Shown in pieces: positions 17,242 to 26,886 of a stretch of DNA of 64,000 bases (position 1 is its first letter; each line of letters starts with the position of its first letter). Under the pieces are notes generated by a model. The model saw only the letters and a list, made by a program, of their open reading frames with translations, was not told the origin of the DNA and searched no databases. This DNA is from Halalkalicoccus subterraneus (GTDB lineage: Archaea; Halobacteriota; Halobacteria; Halobacteriales; Halalkalicoccaceae): assembly GCF_003697815.1 (NCBI RefSeq), contig NZ_RDQG01000006.1, forward strand, positions 78,105 to 142,104, given 5' to 3'. Made by a program: the position numbers and the translations under genes.

Positions 17242-17341
17242 ACGTCTCCGTAGCGCTCGAAGACGTATAGGTCTGGATGTGCGATTCGGGGTCTCGACTA
17301 TTCTTGTCGACCGGCCCGACCTCCGACGAGAGGACCGGGAT

Positions 17342-18397
17342 TCAGTCGGTCGTCGGCCGCCAGCCCCGAAGATACGCGGTACAGATACCCCCAGCGATCG
17401 CGCCGAACGGGAGGGAGACGGTTCGAACGACGAGGACCGCCGCGGTCGCAGCGGTCGCGGTGGCGCCGGTCACGACGACGAGCGCACCGCCCAGCAGGAG
17501 ATCGTACGCCCCCAGACTCCCCGGGATCGGCACGACGCTCGCGATCTGTGGGAGCGGCACGATCACGAGGATCGGGAGGAACGCAACGGGAGCGCCGACG
17601 CCGGCGATCGCCACCCAGAGGGCCGCCGCCGTCAGCAGTTGCTCGATCACGCCGCCGAGGACGATGAGGGCGAGCAACTCCGGGCTTCCGCGAAACTCGA
17701 CGACCCGCTCCCAGTACCGCTCGACGGCCGCGACCACGACCGCTCGGTCGTGCGGTTGGTCCCGGTACAGCCCGGAGATCCGCGTGATGAGCGGTGCGCC
17801 TACCGTGACGATCCCCCGCGAGAGGTGCTCTCGCGAGAGCAAGACGACCCCGCCGACCACGAACACGCCGGCGATCGAGACCCCGAGCGTCGAGAGCAAC
17901 CCGGACGCGTCCGGCGTCCCGAAGAGGACGATCAGTCCGAGCAGACCCGAAAGCGTCAACTGGGCCGCCGATTTCACGTACTTCGCCACCGACCGGACGC
18001 CGAGCGCCTCGGAGTAGCCCGTGTTCGTCGAGACGCTGATGAACCGGGCCATGATCGGCTCGGAGCTCACCGGCCCGGCCGGGCTGAGGATGTCGAAGAA
18101 ATCGCCGGCGAGCGCGAACTGCGCGCTTCGGGCCCCCGATAGCCCGCCGTTCAGCGGCGCCAACGAGGCCCACACGCCGATCCCGTCCGCGAGCCCCTCC
18201 AGGACGACGAGCACGATCACGAGCGCGAGCGCCCACGGCGCGACCGCCAGCGCGCGATCGAGCACGGTGTCGGCGCCGACGGTGTAGAGATAGCCACCGA
18301 AAACCGCTAGCCCGGCGGCGACGCCGACGAGAAACCGCAGCGAGCGTCTCACGGCTTGCGGTTCGCTTCGGCCGAAGAAAAACGTGCCGAAGGACAC
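17342..18397 (-). CDS. Flippase-like membrane protein of the LPG synthase transmembrane family
   Basis: This 351-residue protein has about eight spans and belongs to the lysylphosphatidylglycerol-synthase transmembrane family (UPF0104), which includes the membrane half of haloarchaeal AglD and proteins proposed to move lipid-linked sugars. Typical features are D-F-F-D-I-L-S-P-A-G-P-V-S-S-E-P near residue 100, in place of the family's P-x-x-G-E-x-x-R segment, and the late P-L-P-Q-I-A-S-V-V-P-I-P-G-S-L-G-A-Y-D motif (about 283-301) close to the conserved P-G-G-L-G-x-x-E loop. The start is GTG. It is divergent from a GT4 gene 132 bases away, so the pair may function together. Confidence 0.83.
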   Translation of the reverse strand: MSFGTFFFGRSEPQAVRRSLRFLVGVAAGLAVFGGYLYTVGADTVLDRALAVAPWALALVIVLVVLEGLADGIGVWASLAPLNGGLSGARSAQFALAGDFFDILSPAGPVSSEPIMARFISVSTNTGYSEALGVRSVAKYVKSAAQLTLSGLLGLIVLFGTPDASGLLSTLGVSIAGVFVVGGVVLLSREHLSRGIVTVGAPLITRISGLYRDQPHDRAVVVAAVERYWERVVEFRGSPELLALIVLGGVIEQLLTAAALWVAIAGVGAPVAFLPILVIVPLPQIASVVPIPGSLGAYDLLLGGALVVVTGATATAATAAVLVVRTVSLPFGAIAGGICTAYLRGWRPTTD

Positions 18398-18529
18398 GAA
18401 CCGGCTCTCCGGCTGGTCCCCGTCGAGCCCGCGACGGTCGACGCGAAAGAGCTATGCGGGTTTCCCCGCGAGTTCGCCCCAGCCGGACGGGAGCCGTTCG
18501 ACCCGTTGTTTCCCTTCGGTGCCCGACCC

Positions 18530-19645
18530 ATGCATGTTCTCGCGCTGTTCAGCCACATCGGCCACACGACGATCGCCTACGACCTCACCGAGCGCCTCGC
18601 AACGGCGACGGACGCGACCGTCACGGCCGTCTCCGTTTTCGACCGCTCGCGCGAGTCGATCGACGTGCCGATCGACGACGCCGTTACCGTCGTCGCCCTC
18701 GGCGCGCGCTCGCGGGTCGACCCGCGGGCAGTCGCCTGCCTGCGCGTGCTGCTCGCGAGCGGCCGCTACGACGTCCTCCACACCCACCACAACTTCGTCG
18801 GCTCGCTGGGTCGCCTCCTCGCCCCGCGCGACCTCGCGATCGTCGACACCGAACACGCCGACCACCGCGCGCACTACTCGCTCGCCCAGAACCTGGTGAA
18901 CGCACCGACGCTGCCCCGGGCTGACCGCGTCGTCGCGAACTCCGAGCAGACCCTCCGGTCGTTCTATCGTGCGGAGCGATGGTTGCTCCGCGATGAGCGC
19001 CTCAGGGTAATCTACAACGGTATCGATACCGACCGGATCGACCGCGCGCTCGTCACCTCGGCGACCCCCTTCGCGATCGACGGCCGGCGAATCGTGACGG
19101 TTGGCCGGCTGATCGGGACGAAAGACCAAGCGACGCTCCTGCGTGCGTTCGCCGCGCTTTCCGCCCGCCAGCCGGACGTGCGCCTGACGATCGTCGGCGA
19201 CGGCCCACTGAGAACGCGCCTCGAAGCGCTCGCGGCGGACCTCTCGATCAGCGAGCGCGTCGAGTTCACCGGCACGATCGAGCGCGAGGCCGTCTATCGG
19301 ATGCTGGCCGCAAGCGACGTCTTCACGCTCCCGTCGCGCTCCGAGGGGTTCTGCGTCGCGGCGGTCGAGGCGATGGCCTGTGGTCTCCCGGTCGTCGCAA
19401 GCGACATCCCCGTCCTCCACGAGGTGATCGGCCCGGTCGGAACGTTCGCCCCCGTGGGCGATGCGGCGGCATTCGCCGACCGGCTCAACAGCCTTCTCGT
19501 CGATGACGACGCTCGACGAACCGCCGCGACGCGCCTGCGAACGCGTGCCCGGACGCGGTTTCCGCTCGAACGAACCGTCGAGGAGTACTACGCCCTCTAC
19601 GAGCAGCTGCTGGCCGAGCGCCGTGCCGCCGCGGCCTCGTCTTGA
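18530..19645 (+). CDS. GT4-family glycosyltransferase
   Basis: This 371-residue GT-B enzyme begins MHVLALFSHIGHTTIAYDL and has the acceptor domain motif V-L-H-T-H-H-N-F-V-G-S. The second domain shows V-I-Y-N-G-I-D-T-D, V-T-V-G-R-L-I-G-T-K-D, I-V-G-D-G-P and the donor loop S-R-S-E-G-F-C-V-A-A-V-E-A-M-A-C-G, with both conserved glutamates. I set the start at 18530 because the frame extended upstream to 18356 overlaps the divergent flippase-like gene and is not similar to any N-terminus. It should act with the lipid-linked glycan of the neighbouring genes; the sugar is unknown. Confidence 0.9.
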   Translation: MHVLALFSHIGHTTIAYDLTERLATATDATVTAVSVFDRSRESIDVPIDDAVTVVALGARSRVDPRAVACLRVLLASGRYDVLHTHHNFVGSLGRLLAPRDLAIVDTEHADHRAHYSLAQNLVNAPTLPRADRVVANSEQTLRSFYRAERWLLRDERLRVIYNGIDTDRIDRALVTSATPFAIDGRRIVTVGRLIGTKDQATLLRAFAALSARQPDVRLTIVGDGPLRTRLEALAADLSISERVEFTGTIEREAVYRMLAASDVFTLPSRSEGFCVAAVEAMACGLPVVASDIPVLHEVIGPVGTFAPVGDAAAFADRLNSLLVDDDARRTAATRLRTRARTRFPLERTVEEYYALYEQLLAERRAAAASS

Positions 19646-19672
19646 TCCCTCTAACACGCGCGCCCGCGACCG

Positions 19673-21133
19673 TCACTGCAGGTAGCCCAGGTCGTCGAGG
19701 CGCTCGCGCGTCGCTGCCGCCATCGACGTGTTCGTTTCCGATTTCGACTCTCCTTCAAAGGAACGCGGGCCCCGCTCCTCGTACAGTCGCTCGCACAGCC
19801 GATCCCGGACGTCTTCGCGTTCGGCCGCGAGATCGATCGTTTCGTCCGGATCCTCGTCGATCCGGTAGAGCTCATGCTTCCCGTCGCTCGCCTCGATCAG
19901 TTTCCATTCGTCGGTGCGGATGCTGCGAAGCGCCCGGTCGTAGCGGCGTGCGGAGGCGGGCAGCGTTCCCAGCGTTCGCTCGAGTGCCTCCATCGACGGC
20001 TGTGGCGTGAGATACTCGGCGATGACACGCTCGCGGGACGCACCATCCGATAGGATCCCCGTGGTCGAAACGGTTTCCGCTGTGGGTGTCGCTACACCGG
20101 CGAGGTCGAGGATCGTCGGATAGAGGTCGCGCAGTTCGACGAGATCGCTCACGGTCGTCCCGGCGTCGATGCGTTCGGGGTAGTGCATCACCAGCGGGAC
20201 GTGCAACAGGCTGTCGTGGAGGCTGTACTGGTGGTCCATCAGCCCGTGATCGCCGATGTTCTCGCCGTGATCGCCGACGAGCACGAGTACGGTGTCCTCG
20301 AGCAGTTCGTGGTGGTTCAGTCGGTCGTAAAGTCGGCCGATCCGGTGGTCGAGGTAGTTGAGCTCCGCCTCGTACAGCGCCTCGAGCGTCTCGAACTCCC
20401 GATCGCTCATGTCGGTCAGCCCCGTGACGTAGGCCCACGCGTCCTGGTTTACGTCCGTGGCACGTTCCTCGGAGACGAACCGCTCGCGAAAGCGCCGCGG
20501 GGGATCGTATTGGAGGTGCGGTTCGAGATAATTGACGAACAGGAAAAACGGTCGGTCGGGCTCTCGTTGCTGTTCGAGCCAGCGCCCGATCCGGTAGTTC
20601 GTCATCCAGGCGCCGTCGTCGTACGCCCGCCGCAGAAAGCGCGTATAGAGGGCGTTGACGAGCGTTCGGTGCCCGCCTTCGGCGCGGAGTTCGCCGAGTA
20701 CGGCCCGCGTTCGGTCGACGAACCCCGTCTCGGATTTCGAGATCGAGGCGAGGTCGGTCCCGCCCGCGAGGAGCTCCCAGCCGACGAGAAACTCCTCGAA
20801 CCCGTCGTCGAACCCGAACTCCGGGCTCACCCAGGTGTTGTTCGACACCGCGACGGTCTGATAGCCAGTCGTTTGGAGGCGGGCCGCGAGCGTCGGTACC
20901 GCGGGATCGAACGATTTCGTGTCCGCGTCCGTCCCGTGCTCGGCGGTGTACTGGCCGGTGAACATCGACGCGTGCGACGGCAGCGTCCACGGCGCCGTCG
21001 CGAAGGCGTTCGTTACCCTCGCGCCCGCCTCGGCGATCGCGTTCAGGTTTGGCATGACGTGCGGATCGGTCGCGTTCGCGACGCGGGCCGTATCCATCAC
21101 GACGAACACGACGTTCGGCCGGCGCTGTCCCAT
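19673..21133 (-). CDS. Sulfatase-like alkaline-phosphatase-superfamily enzyme, Thr nucleophile
   Basis: This 486-residue protein has the metal motif V-V-M-D14-T-A-R at the N-terminus, the nucleophile segment A-P-W-T50-L-P-S-H-A-S-M-F, and V-G-D-H-G-E-N-I-G-D-H-G-L-M-D-H around residue 304. Thr50 takes the place of the formylglycine cysteine, so this is probably a phospho- or sulfo-group transferase or hydrolase of the Thr class. The second acidic Asp of D-T-x-R-x-D is missing, since A-R-V-A-N follows. The C-terminus is R-E-R-L-D-D-L-G-Y-L-Q, the same tail as three other members. It lies between GT4 genes in a surface-polysaccharide block. No signal peptide is seen. Confidence 0.85.
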   Translation of the reverse strand: MGQRRPNVVFVVMDTARVANATDPHVMPNLNAIAEAGARVTNAFATAPWTLPSHASMFTGQYTAEHGTDADTKSFDPAVPTLAARLQTTGYQTVAVSNNTWVSPEFGFDDGFEEFLVGWELLAGGTDLASISKSETGFVDRTRAVLGELRAEGGHRTLVNALYTRFLRRAYDDGAWMTNYRIGRWLEQQREPDRPFFLFVNYLEPHLQYDPPRRFRERFVSEERATDVNQDAWAYVTGLTDMSDREFETLEALYEAELNYLDHRIGRLYDRLNHHELLEDTVLVLVGDHGENIGDHGLMDHQYSLHDSLLHVPLVMHYPERIDAGTTVSDLVELRDLYPTILDLAGVATPTAETVSTTGILSDGASRERVIAEYLTPQPSMEALERTLGTLPASARRYDRALRSIRTDEWKLIEASDGKHELYRIDEDPDETIDLAAEREDVRDRLCERLYEERGPRSFEGESKSETNTSMAAATRERLDDLGYLQ

Positions 21134-21181
21134 TCGTCGCCCGCTACGCGAGTCGACAGGAAAAAGCGAGTGGTCCGCCGG

Positions 21182-22270
21182 TCAGTCCGCCAGCCGCTCG
21201 AGCGCTCGGGTCGTCGCCTCGACGGTCGTTTCCCACCGGTGTTCGCGTTCGACGTACTCGCGCCCGTCGGGTCGTTCCTCGAGCGCCGTCGCGAGCCGCT
21301 CGGCCAGCTTCCCTGTCTCGCCGATCGGGGCGGTGTAGCCGCCGGCCTCGACGATCGATGTGATCTGTTCGAGGTCCGAGGTGACGACCGGGAGGCCGCT
21401 CGCCATCGCTTCGAGCACCGTCCGCGGGACGCCCTCGGCGCGGCTCGGCAGGACGAGCGCGTCGGCCGCCCGGTAGATCGCCGGCATCTCGTCGTACGGG
21501 CGCTGTCCGAGGAACGTCACCGCCCCCGTCAGCCCGCGCTCCGTGACGCTCGCTTCGAGCTCCTCGCGCAGCGGTCCGTCCCCGCAGAAATACAGGTGGA
21601 CGTCCGGGTATCGCGCCCGCAGTTGCGCGACGGCGTCGAGCGCGTCCTGCGGTCGTTTCCCGTCGACGAGCCGCCCGACGAAGAGGACGGCCGGTCCCGG
21701 AGCGATGTGCTCGCTGCGCTCGCCCGCGGGCCGAAACCGGTCCGTATCGATTCCGTTCGGGATCACCTCGATCGGGGTCCGGACCCCGAGCTCGCGAAGG
21801 CGCGTTCGTTCGGTGTCGGTATAACAGAAGACGGTGTCAGCCCGATCGAACGTCCACCGGCCCGCCGTCCGGAGATACCACTCGAAGAGCTGTTGGGGGG
21901 CGTTCTGGGAGTACAGTCCGTGGTTGGTGATGGCCAGCGGTGGTCCCCCGACCGCCCGCCGGAGCGCCGCGAGGTTCGTCGAGAAGTACAGATGCGAATG
22001 GGCGTGCAACACGTCGTACGAGTCGAGCGTCGCCAACTCGCGGGCGATGCCCGTCGAGATATCGTTTCCCAGCAGGCTCGCCGTCGGCGAACGGCGGACG
22101 ACGGTGTAGCCGTCACGCCGTTCGCGTCGCGGTCGGTCCGTGTGATCGACCGTCAGGACGGTCACGTCGTGGCCGCGTGCGGCCTGATCGCGGCTCAGCG
22201 CGTGGACGTGATACGGCCCCCCGCCCTTCACGTCGGGGTAGCACTTCTGTGCGATCCGAAGGAGCTTCAC
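21182..22270 (-). CDS. GT4-family glycosyltransferase
   Basis: This 362-residue enzyme starts at a GTG (M-K-L-L-R-I-A-Q-K-C-Y-P-D-V-K-G-G-G-P-Y-H-V), whose glycine-rich loop is the usual GT4 acceptor-side opening. The donor domain contains V-I-P-N-G-I-D-T-D-R, F-V-G-R-L-V-D-G-K-R, F-C-G-D-G-P and S-R-A-E-G-V-P-R-T-V-L-E-A-M-A-S-G. It lies 48 bases after the sulfatase gene's start side and 34 bases from the sugar transferase stop, in an apparent operon transcribed sugar transferase, glycosyltransferase, sulfatase. It should add a sugar after the priming step. Confidence 0.9.
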   Translation of the reverse strand: MKLLRIAQKCYPDVKGGGPYHVHALSRDQAARGHDVTVLTVDHTDRPRRERRDGYTVVRRSPTASLLGNDISTGIARELATLDSYDVLHAHSHLYFSTNLAALRRAVGGPPLAITNHGLYSQNAPQQLFEWYLRTAGRWTFDRADTVFCYTDTERTRLRELGVRTPIEVIPNGIDTDRFRPAGERSEHIAPGPAVLFVGRLVDGKRPQDALDAVAQLRARYPDVHLYFCGDGPLREELEASVTERGLTGAVTFLGQRPYDEMPAIYRAADALVLPSRAEGVPRTVLEAMASGLPVVTSDLEQITSIVEAGGYTAPIGETGKLAERLATALEERPDGREYVEREHRWETTVEATTRALERLAD

Positions 22271-22304
22271 TGGCGGTTGCCTCCGACGGTACGAACCGTC
22301 CCCC

Positions 22305-23711
22305 TCATCGACTTTCCGACCCCTCGATCAGTAGCGAACGCACGCGAGTCACCACGAGCCGGACCTGCTGGAGCACGATGGCGACATCGAGCCGGGCCGA
22401 CTGGCTGTCGATGTACTCGAGGTCGTAGTCGAGTTTCCTGCGAGGCTCCCTGCTCGAGGCGTCGTGGATCTGTGCGAGGCCGGTCAGACCCGGTTTGACG
22501 AACCAGCGGCACTTCCAGCCGGGAATGGCCGCCTCGAAGCGCCGTTCCTCGTCGATCCAGATCGCCCGCGGGCCGACCGCGCTCATCCGTCCGGTGAGGA
22601 TCGACAGCAGCTGCGGGAGCTCGTCGAGGTTCGACTCGCGAAGCAGGCGGCCGGCCCGCGTGATTCGACCGTTCTCCTCGTCGCTGCCGAGATCGGTCGC
22701 CTCGCTGTCGCGCCGCATCGTCCGGAATTTCGGGACCGCGAACGTCTCGCCGAAGACGGCGGTTCGCTCCTGAACGTAGAAGACGGGCCCGGGACTGTCG
22801 AGTTTGACGGCGATCGCGATGAGCACGAACACCGGTGCGAGCAGCACGAGCCCAACGGCGGCGAACGCGACATCGAACAGGCGCTTCACGACGTGATCCT
22901 GCATGTTCCAGGGGTCCAGATCCACCACGATCAGTTCGTCGTCCTCGTCTTCGTCGCTCACGAAGACGTCGACGCCGTGGTCCGCGAACGTCTTTACCCG
23001 CACGCCGCGCTCGCGACAGAGCGTCAGTGTCCCGAAGAACTCCCCCCGGTCGGTCTCCGGCAGGGCGAGTAACACGGTGTCGATTCCGTGTTCGTCGAGG
23101 GCGGCGTCGATCCGCGAGAGTCCGCCGAGTCGTCCGACACTCGGGCGTGTGATCCCCCCGTCGGCGATCGCCATCGATCGGGACGCCGTCGTTCGTTCTA
23201 CGCTTGCCGGCGAGAGATAGCCGACGACCGGCACGTCCGCCGCGGCGATCATCCGCTCGATCTGCGCGGCGTCCGTTCCGATAACAAGCGCTCGATCACG
23301 CCGTTCGACGGGCCGTGCGCGGACGACCGCCAGCCACACGGGCAGGACGATCAACAGCAGTCCTGTCGCCATCACGAGCGTCGTCTGCGGTACGGACACC
23401 CAGTTAAAATATCCGAGCGTCGCTAGGAGAACCGCGGCGCGGAGGACGCGCGTCTCGGTGTGGACGACCGTATCGAGTCGCCGGTCAGTCTGCGGGTCGG
23501 ATAGCGTGAGGAACGACCCGACGACGACGGCGACGGCACTGACCAGCGCGATCGTGTCCGTCTGTCCCGGTCGGAGAAATGACGAACCATTGAGAAATGA
23601 GCGATATGTCGTGTCGATGACCTGAACTGGTGGACTGGTGGCGAGGCTAAAGGCTAGTGCCGTCAAGAGGAGCACCCCGCCCAGGTTCACGAGTCGATAT
23701 CGCCACCCCAT
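22305..23711 (-). CDS. Polyprenyl-phosphate sugar-1-phosphate transferase (initiating sugar transferase)
   Basis: This 468-residue protein starts a lipid-linked polysaccharide by moving a sugar-1-phosphate from a nucleotide sugar to polyprenyl or dolichyl phosphate. It has the WbaP/WcaJ layout: several N-terminal membrane spans, a cytosolic Rossmann-like domain beginning near R-A-L-V-I-G-T-D, and the C-terminal catalytic domain with K-R-L-F-D-V-A-F near residue 276, one long helix, and P-K-F-R-T-M-R-R-D-S-E (the catalytic DE pair follows in the S-E-A-T-D-L-G region). I chose ATG at 23711 over a GTG 16 codons upstream because a TATA-like tagaaata lies about 30 bases before it. It heads a minus-strand operon with GT4 and sulfatase genes. 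Confidence 0.92.
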   Translation of the reverse strand: MGWRYRLVNLGGVLLLTALAFSLATSPPVQVIDTTYRSFLNGSSFLRPGQTDTIALVSAVAVVVGSFLTLSDPQTDRRLDTVVHTETRVLRAAVLLATLGYFNWVSVPQTTLVMATGLLLIVLPVWLAVVRARPVERRDRALVIGTDAAQIERMIAAADVPVVGYLSPASVERTTASRSMAIADGGITRPSVGRLGGLSRIDAALDEHGIDTVLLALPETDRGEFFGTLTLCRERGVRVKTFADHGVDVFVSDEDEDDELIVVDLDPWNMQDHVVKRLFDVAFAAVGLVLLAPVFVLIAIAVKLDSPGPVFYVQERTAVFGETFAVPKFRTMRRDSEATDLGSDEENGRITRAGRLLRESNLDELPQLLSILTGRMSAVGPRAIWIDEERRFEAAIPGWKCRWFVKPGLTGLAQIHDASSREPRRKLDYDLEYIDSQSARLDVAIVLQQVRLVVTRVRSLLIEGSESR

Positions 23712-23946
23712 ACGTTCGTTGTGTGTCGTCGTCGGGAGACGTATTTCTACCGAAGTCACTGCTTTGGTGTTTCTGTGGCTACTGTCGACAGTAGTTCATT
23801 TGCCGTCGTGTCCGTCTACTGTACTGCTTGGCATCAGTATAAGTCTCACCTGTAGTGGCGTCCTTTCCCCCGTTCTCGATGAGTGATCCGACCATTCCCG
23901 GTGGTCTTCGGCAGTCTTTTGCTCTCAGATTAGCGTCGATAGAGTG

Positions 23947-24933
23947 ATGGACCTTCTCGTGACTGGGGGAGCAGGATTTATCGGCGGTCACCTCTCTGCA
24001 CGGTTTCTCCGGCGTGGCCACGATGTGACTGTGCTCGATAATCTCGATCCGGACTACAACCACGATCTCAAACAACGTGTTCTCGAACGCTGTCGTCGAT
24101 CGGCCGCCGAGGGGGATGGACGGTACGAACTGGTATTCGGGGACATTCGCGATGCGAAAACCGTAGAGAAGGCCGTTTCAACCGCTGATTACATCTTTCA
24201 TCAGGCCGCTCAGACGGGCGTCCGCACCAGTGTCGAGATCCCGACCAAGCTCAACGAAACGAACGTGGACGGAACGATCAACGTCCTCGAAGCCGCTCGT
24301 AACAGCGATATCGAGCGGGTCGTCGTCGCGAGCTCCTCGTCCGTGTACGGCAAACCCCAGTACTTGCCCTACGACGAGGTCCATCCCACGACGCCGGTTA
24401 GCCCCTATGGCGTCTCGAAACTCGCGGCGGAGCAGTACGTCCGGGTGTATTCCGAGATCTATGGGCTGCCCACCGTGTCCCTGCGCTACTTCACCGTCTA
24501 TGGCCCATGGATGCGCCCCAACATGGCGATCTCGAACTTCGTCTCGCGCTGTCTGCATGGAGAGTCGCCCGTCATCTACGGCGACGGCTCACAAACGCGG
24601 GATTTCACCTACGTCGACGACATCCTCTGGGCGAACGAACGGCTCCTCGAAACGGACGTTGCCGACGGGGAGATCATGAACGTCGGCAGTACCGACAACA
24701 TCGATATCAAAACGCTCGCGGAGGTCGTTCGCGATCAGCTCGCCCCCGAACTCGAGCTCCAGTACGGCGAGCGAAACGAGGCCGACGCCGAACACACCCA
24801 TGCCGACATCTCGAAAGCCAACGAACTGCTGGGCTACGAACCGACGACGGACATTCGCGAGGGCGTCTCGAAGTTCATCGAGTGGTATCGAGCGAACGAG
24901 GGCTGGTACGATCCGCTGGTTCGGAATTCGTAG
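23947..24933 (+). CDS. NAD-dependent nucleotide-sugar epimerase/dehydratase
   Basis: This 328-residue short-chain dehydrogenase of the extended class begins L-L-V-T-G-G-A-G-F-I-G-G-H, the NAD-binding loop. It has the catalytic Tyr and Lys in P-Y-G-V-S-K-L-A-A-E-Q and the serine in S-S-S-S-V-Y-G. R-Y-F-T-V-Y-G-P-W-M-R-P and Y-G-D-G-S-Q-T-R-D-F-T-Y-V-D-D point to a UDP-glucose or UDP-glucuronate 4-epimerase-like enzyme. It is closest in layout to UDP-glucuronate 4-epimerases. The ATG at 23947 directly follows a GTG, so the shorter start is used. The neighbouring priming transferase suggests it provides an epimerised nucleotide sugar. Confidence 0.9.
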   Translation: MDLLVTGGAGFIGGHLSARFLRRGHDVTVLDNLDPDYNHDLKQRVLERCRRSAAEGDGRYELVFGDIRDAKTVEKAVSTADYIFHQAAQTGVRTSVEIPTKLNETNVDGTINVLEAARNSDIERVVVASSSSVYGKPQYLPYDEVHPTTPVSPYGVSKLAAEQYVRVYSEIYGLPTVSLRYFTVYGPWMRPNMAISNFVSRCLHGESPVIYGDGSQTRDFTYVDDILWANERLLETDVADGEIMNVGSTDNIDIKTLAEVVRDQLAPELELQYGERNEADAEHTHADISKANELLGYEPTTDIREGVSKFIEWYRANEGWYDPLVRNS

Positions 24934-25483
24934 TCAGGACACTGTCACGCCACTGATTCAGTTCCCCTGGGCAATGGAGAACGTAGCCCAGCAAACGTCA
25001 GGTAGCCCTGTGACCCCCACGTTCGCTCATAGAGGTAGTACGTTCCCGTCTTCACGACGTTCGTTACGCGACCGATATTCAGCGCATCGCTCACATCTCC
25101 GATGATCAGCCAAGCACCGCTGACTGTGAGTGATCCGCCGACTCCCTCCACTTCGATCCGTCCTCGGCCCTGGGTGCGTTCGCTGCGTCGATATCCTTCA
25201 TCTTCAATCGTACGGTAGAGCCCGTCTCTGACGAAGAAAGCGGCGATATTGCGATGGGATCCGCCAACTTATCCACGGGACGATTCTCGGTGAAAACGAC
25301 TGGCTTCGTCATGGAGTGGACATGCACGCCGACGGTACAACCGAACGGAACTTCTCCCCTTGCTACTGGACGCAGGACCGTTTTCAGTCCAGCTTCGCGT
25401 CGTCCAGTGGCCCCGAGGCGCTTGGTCGAAGCGACCGGTGTCGACCGTCTCGGCCGCCGGAATCATGCCGGTCGTGATACGGT
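24934..25483. other. Intergenic stretch, no recognisable gene
   Basis: These 550 bases lie between the epimerase and the OFA transporter. Short open frames exist on the minus strand at 24945-25151 and 25106-25327. Their peptides are not rich in acidic residues as real haloarchaeal proteins are, and neither resembles a known family. They may be the remnant of a decayed gene broken by a frameshift near 25.14 kb. No tRNA or mobile-element end was seen. Confidence 0.4.
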
Positions 25484-26770
25484 ATGACGACTCCCTCGTC
25501 CGAAACGGTCGATCTCTCGACGCGGGCCTACGAGGAGCTCGGTTTCTCGCGATGGTGGCAACTCGTCGCCACAGCCGTGATGATGGGGCTCGTCAGTCCG
25601 TACAAATACGTCTGGACGGCGATTCAGGAGCCCCTCGCCAGGGATCTCGGGCTCTCGTTGGCCGCTCTCGGAGCGGCGTTTACGCTGTTCGTGGTGTTTC
25701 TGTCGATCTCGCAGTTCCCGGCCGGTCTGTATCGGGATCGGTTCGGACCGCGTAACCTGTCGATTCTTGCCGGCATGCTCGCGGGTGGTGGCTACGTCGG
25801 TCTCGCATACGCGACGGCGCTGTGGCACGTCTACCTGTTCTACTCGCTGGGTGCGATCGGCGTTGGGGTCGTCTACACCGTCGGGACCAACAGTGCCCTC
25901 AAATGGTTTCCTGACAAGCGAGGCTTCACCACCGGCGTCGGAACGATGATGTATGCGGGCGGAAGCGCCGTGTTCATCCCCTACGTCCGTGCGAATGCCA
26001 CGGTTGATGCGTTCCCCGGTGCCGTCCAGAACATCGGCATCCTGATCTGTGTCGGCGTCGTCGCCAGTGCGGTCGTGCTTCGCGACCCCCCGACAGGGTG
26101 GATGACCGATGGGGGCGCCCGATCCGACTCGTCCACGCAGGAGACGGATCATTCCTCGACGGAAACGATCGAGATGGTAACTCGGCAATATACCTGGCGG
26201 GAGATGATTCGAACCCGACAGTTCCGTATCCTGTTCGCCATGTTCGCCGGTATCACGAGCGTCAGCTACATGCTCGCCGGAAACATCGTTCTCTTCGCCG
26301 AGAACAGCGGGATCGGGGCCGGAATCGCGACGGCGGCTGCGACGGCTCTTCCGATTGCGGACGGCCTCGGCCGGGTCGCCATCGGCGGGATCTCGGATCG
26401 ATTGGGTCGCGAACGATCGATGCTCATCGCGTTTTCGGCCTGCGGGATCGGCGCTCTCCTGGTCGTGTTGAGCAGCGTCCTCGGCCTCTCGACCGCGTTT
26501 CTCGGCGCCGTCGTCTTCGCGAGCTTCTTTCAGGGAACACAGTACACCTTGGTTCCGAGTCTCATGGCCGGGTACTTCGGGGACGAACATTCCTCGGCGA
26601 ACTACGCCATCGTCTATTTGATGGAGATCGGTGGCGGGGTCTTTGGCGGTATCGGCGTCGGCTGGCTAGCTCCCACCGTCGGGTGGTCGACGACCTTCGT
26701 ACTGGGCGGTGTGCTGGGGATCCTTGCTGCGCTTGGAGCCGTGGGCCTTCGATCACCCTCTCACGGCTGA
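25484..26770 (+). CDS. MFS transporter, OFA (oxalate/formate antiporter) type
   Basis: This 428-residue protein has 12 hydrophobic spans. The first-half signature Y-R-D-R-F-G-P-R-N-L (a form of the MFS G-x-x-x-D-R-x-G-R-R loop) and the long matrix loop between halves identify the major facilitator fold. The start, W-Q-L-V-A-T-A-V-M-M, and the segment S-P-Y-K-Y-V-W-T-A-I, with Y-T-V-G-T-N-S-A-L-K-W-F-P-D-K-R-G in helix 4-5, fit OFA transporters, which exchange small monocarboxylates or dicarboxylates. The matching loop in the second half is I-S-D-R-L-G-R-E-R-S. Substrate is not predictable. It is not part of an operon with a metabolic gene. Confidence 0.88.
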   Translation: MTTPSSETVDLSTRAYEELGFSRWWQLVATAVMMGLVSPYKYVWTAIQEPLARDLGLSLAALGAAFTLFVVFLSISQFPAGLYRDRFGPRNLSILAGMLAGGGYVGLAYATALWHVYLFYSLGAIGVGVVYTVGTNSALKWFPDKRGFTTGVGTMMYAGGSAVFIPYVRANATVDAFPGAVQNIGILICVGVVASAVVLRDPPTGWMTDGGARSDSSTQETDHSSTETIEMVTRQYTWREMIRTRQFRILFAMFAGITSVSYMLAGNIVLFAENSGIGAGIATAAATALPIADGLGRVAIGGISDRLGRERSMLIAFSACGIGALLVVLSSVLGLSTAFLGAVVFASFFQGTQYTLVPSLMAGYFGDEHSSANYAIVYLMEIGGGVFGGIGVGWLAPTVGWSTTFVLGGVLGILAALGAVGLRSPSHG

Positions 26771-26802
26771 TCGGTGCCCGATGGATCCCCCTGTTCCCTA
26801 CT

Positions 26803-26886
26803 GATACTGGATGCCCGCCGGTTGTCTTCGTTCACGGAGCGATCCTCGATCACATCCAGTGGAAACCCCGTGATGAATTCGTTTGA
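26803..26886 (+). pseudogene. Fragment of an alpha/beta hydrolase
   Basis: A 27-codon frame ending at TGA (26884-26886) reads P-P-V-V-F-V-H-G-A-I-L-D-H-I-Q-W-K-P. This is the beta-strand and oxyanion-hole opening (HG) of the alpha/beta hydrolase fold. Nothing of the catalytic Ser, Asp or His domain follows. It lies directly after the transporter gene in a stretch that holds other gene remnants. Confidence 0.35.

Noticed and set aside
18356..18529. Upstream extension of the GT4 gene by 58 codons
   Set aside because: It overlaps the divergent flippase-like gene, and the extra peptide is unlike GT4 N-termini. The start at 18530 begins with the typical first strand.
20183..22498. Plus-strand open frame of 771 codons
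   Set aside because: Antisense to a sulfatase-like, a GT4 and the sugar transferase gene. Rich in Arg and Val with no recognisable domain; a shadow of GC-rich codons.
24945..25327. Two minus-strand short frames as a possible gene
   Set aside because: They overlap in different frames, lack acidic haloarchaeal composition and match no family I recognise. At most a remnant.
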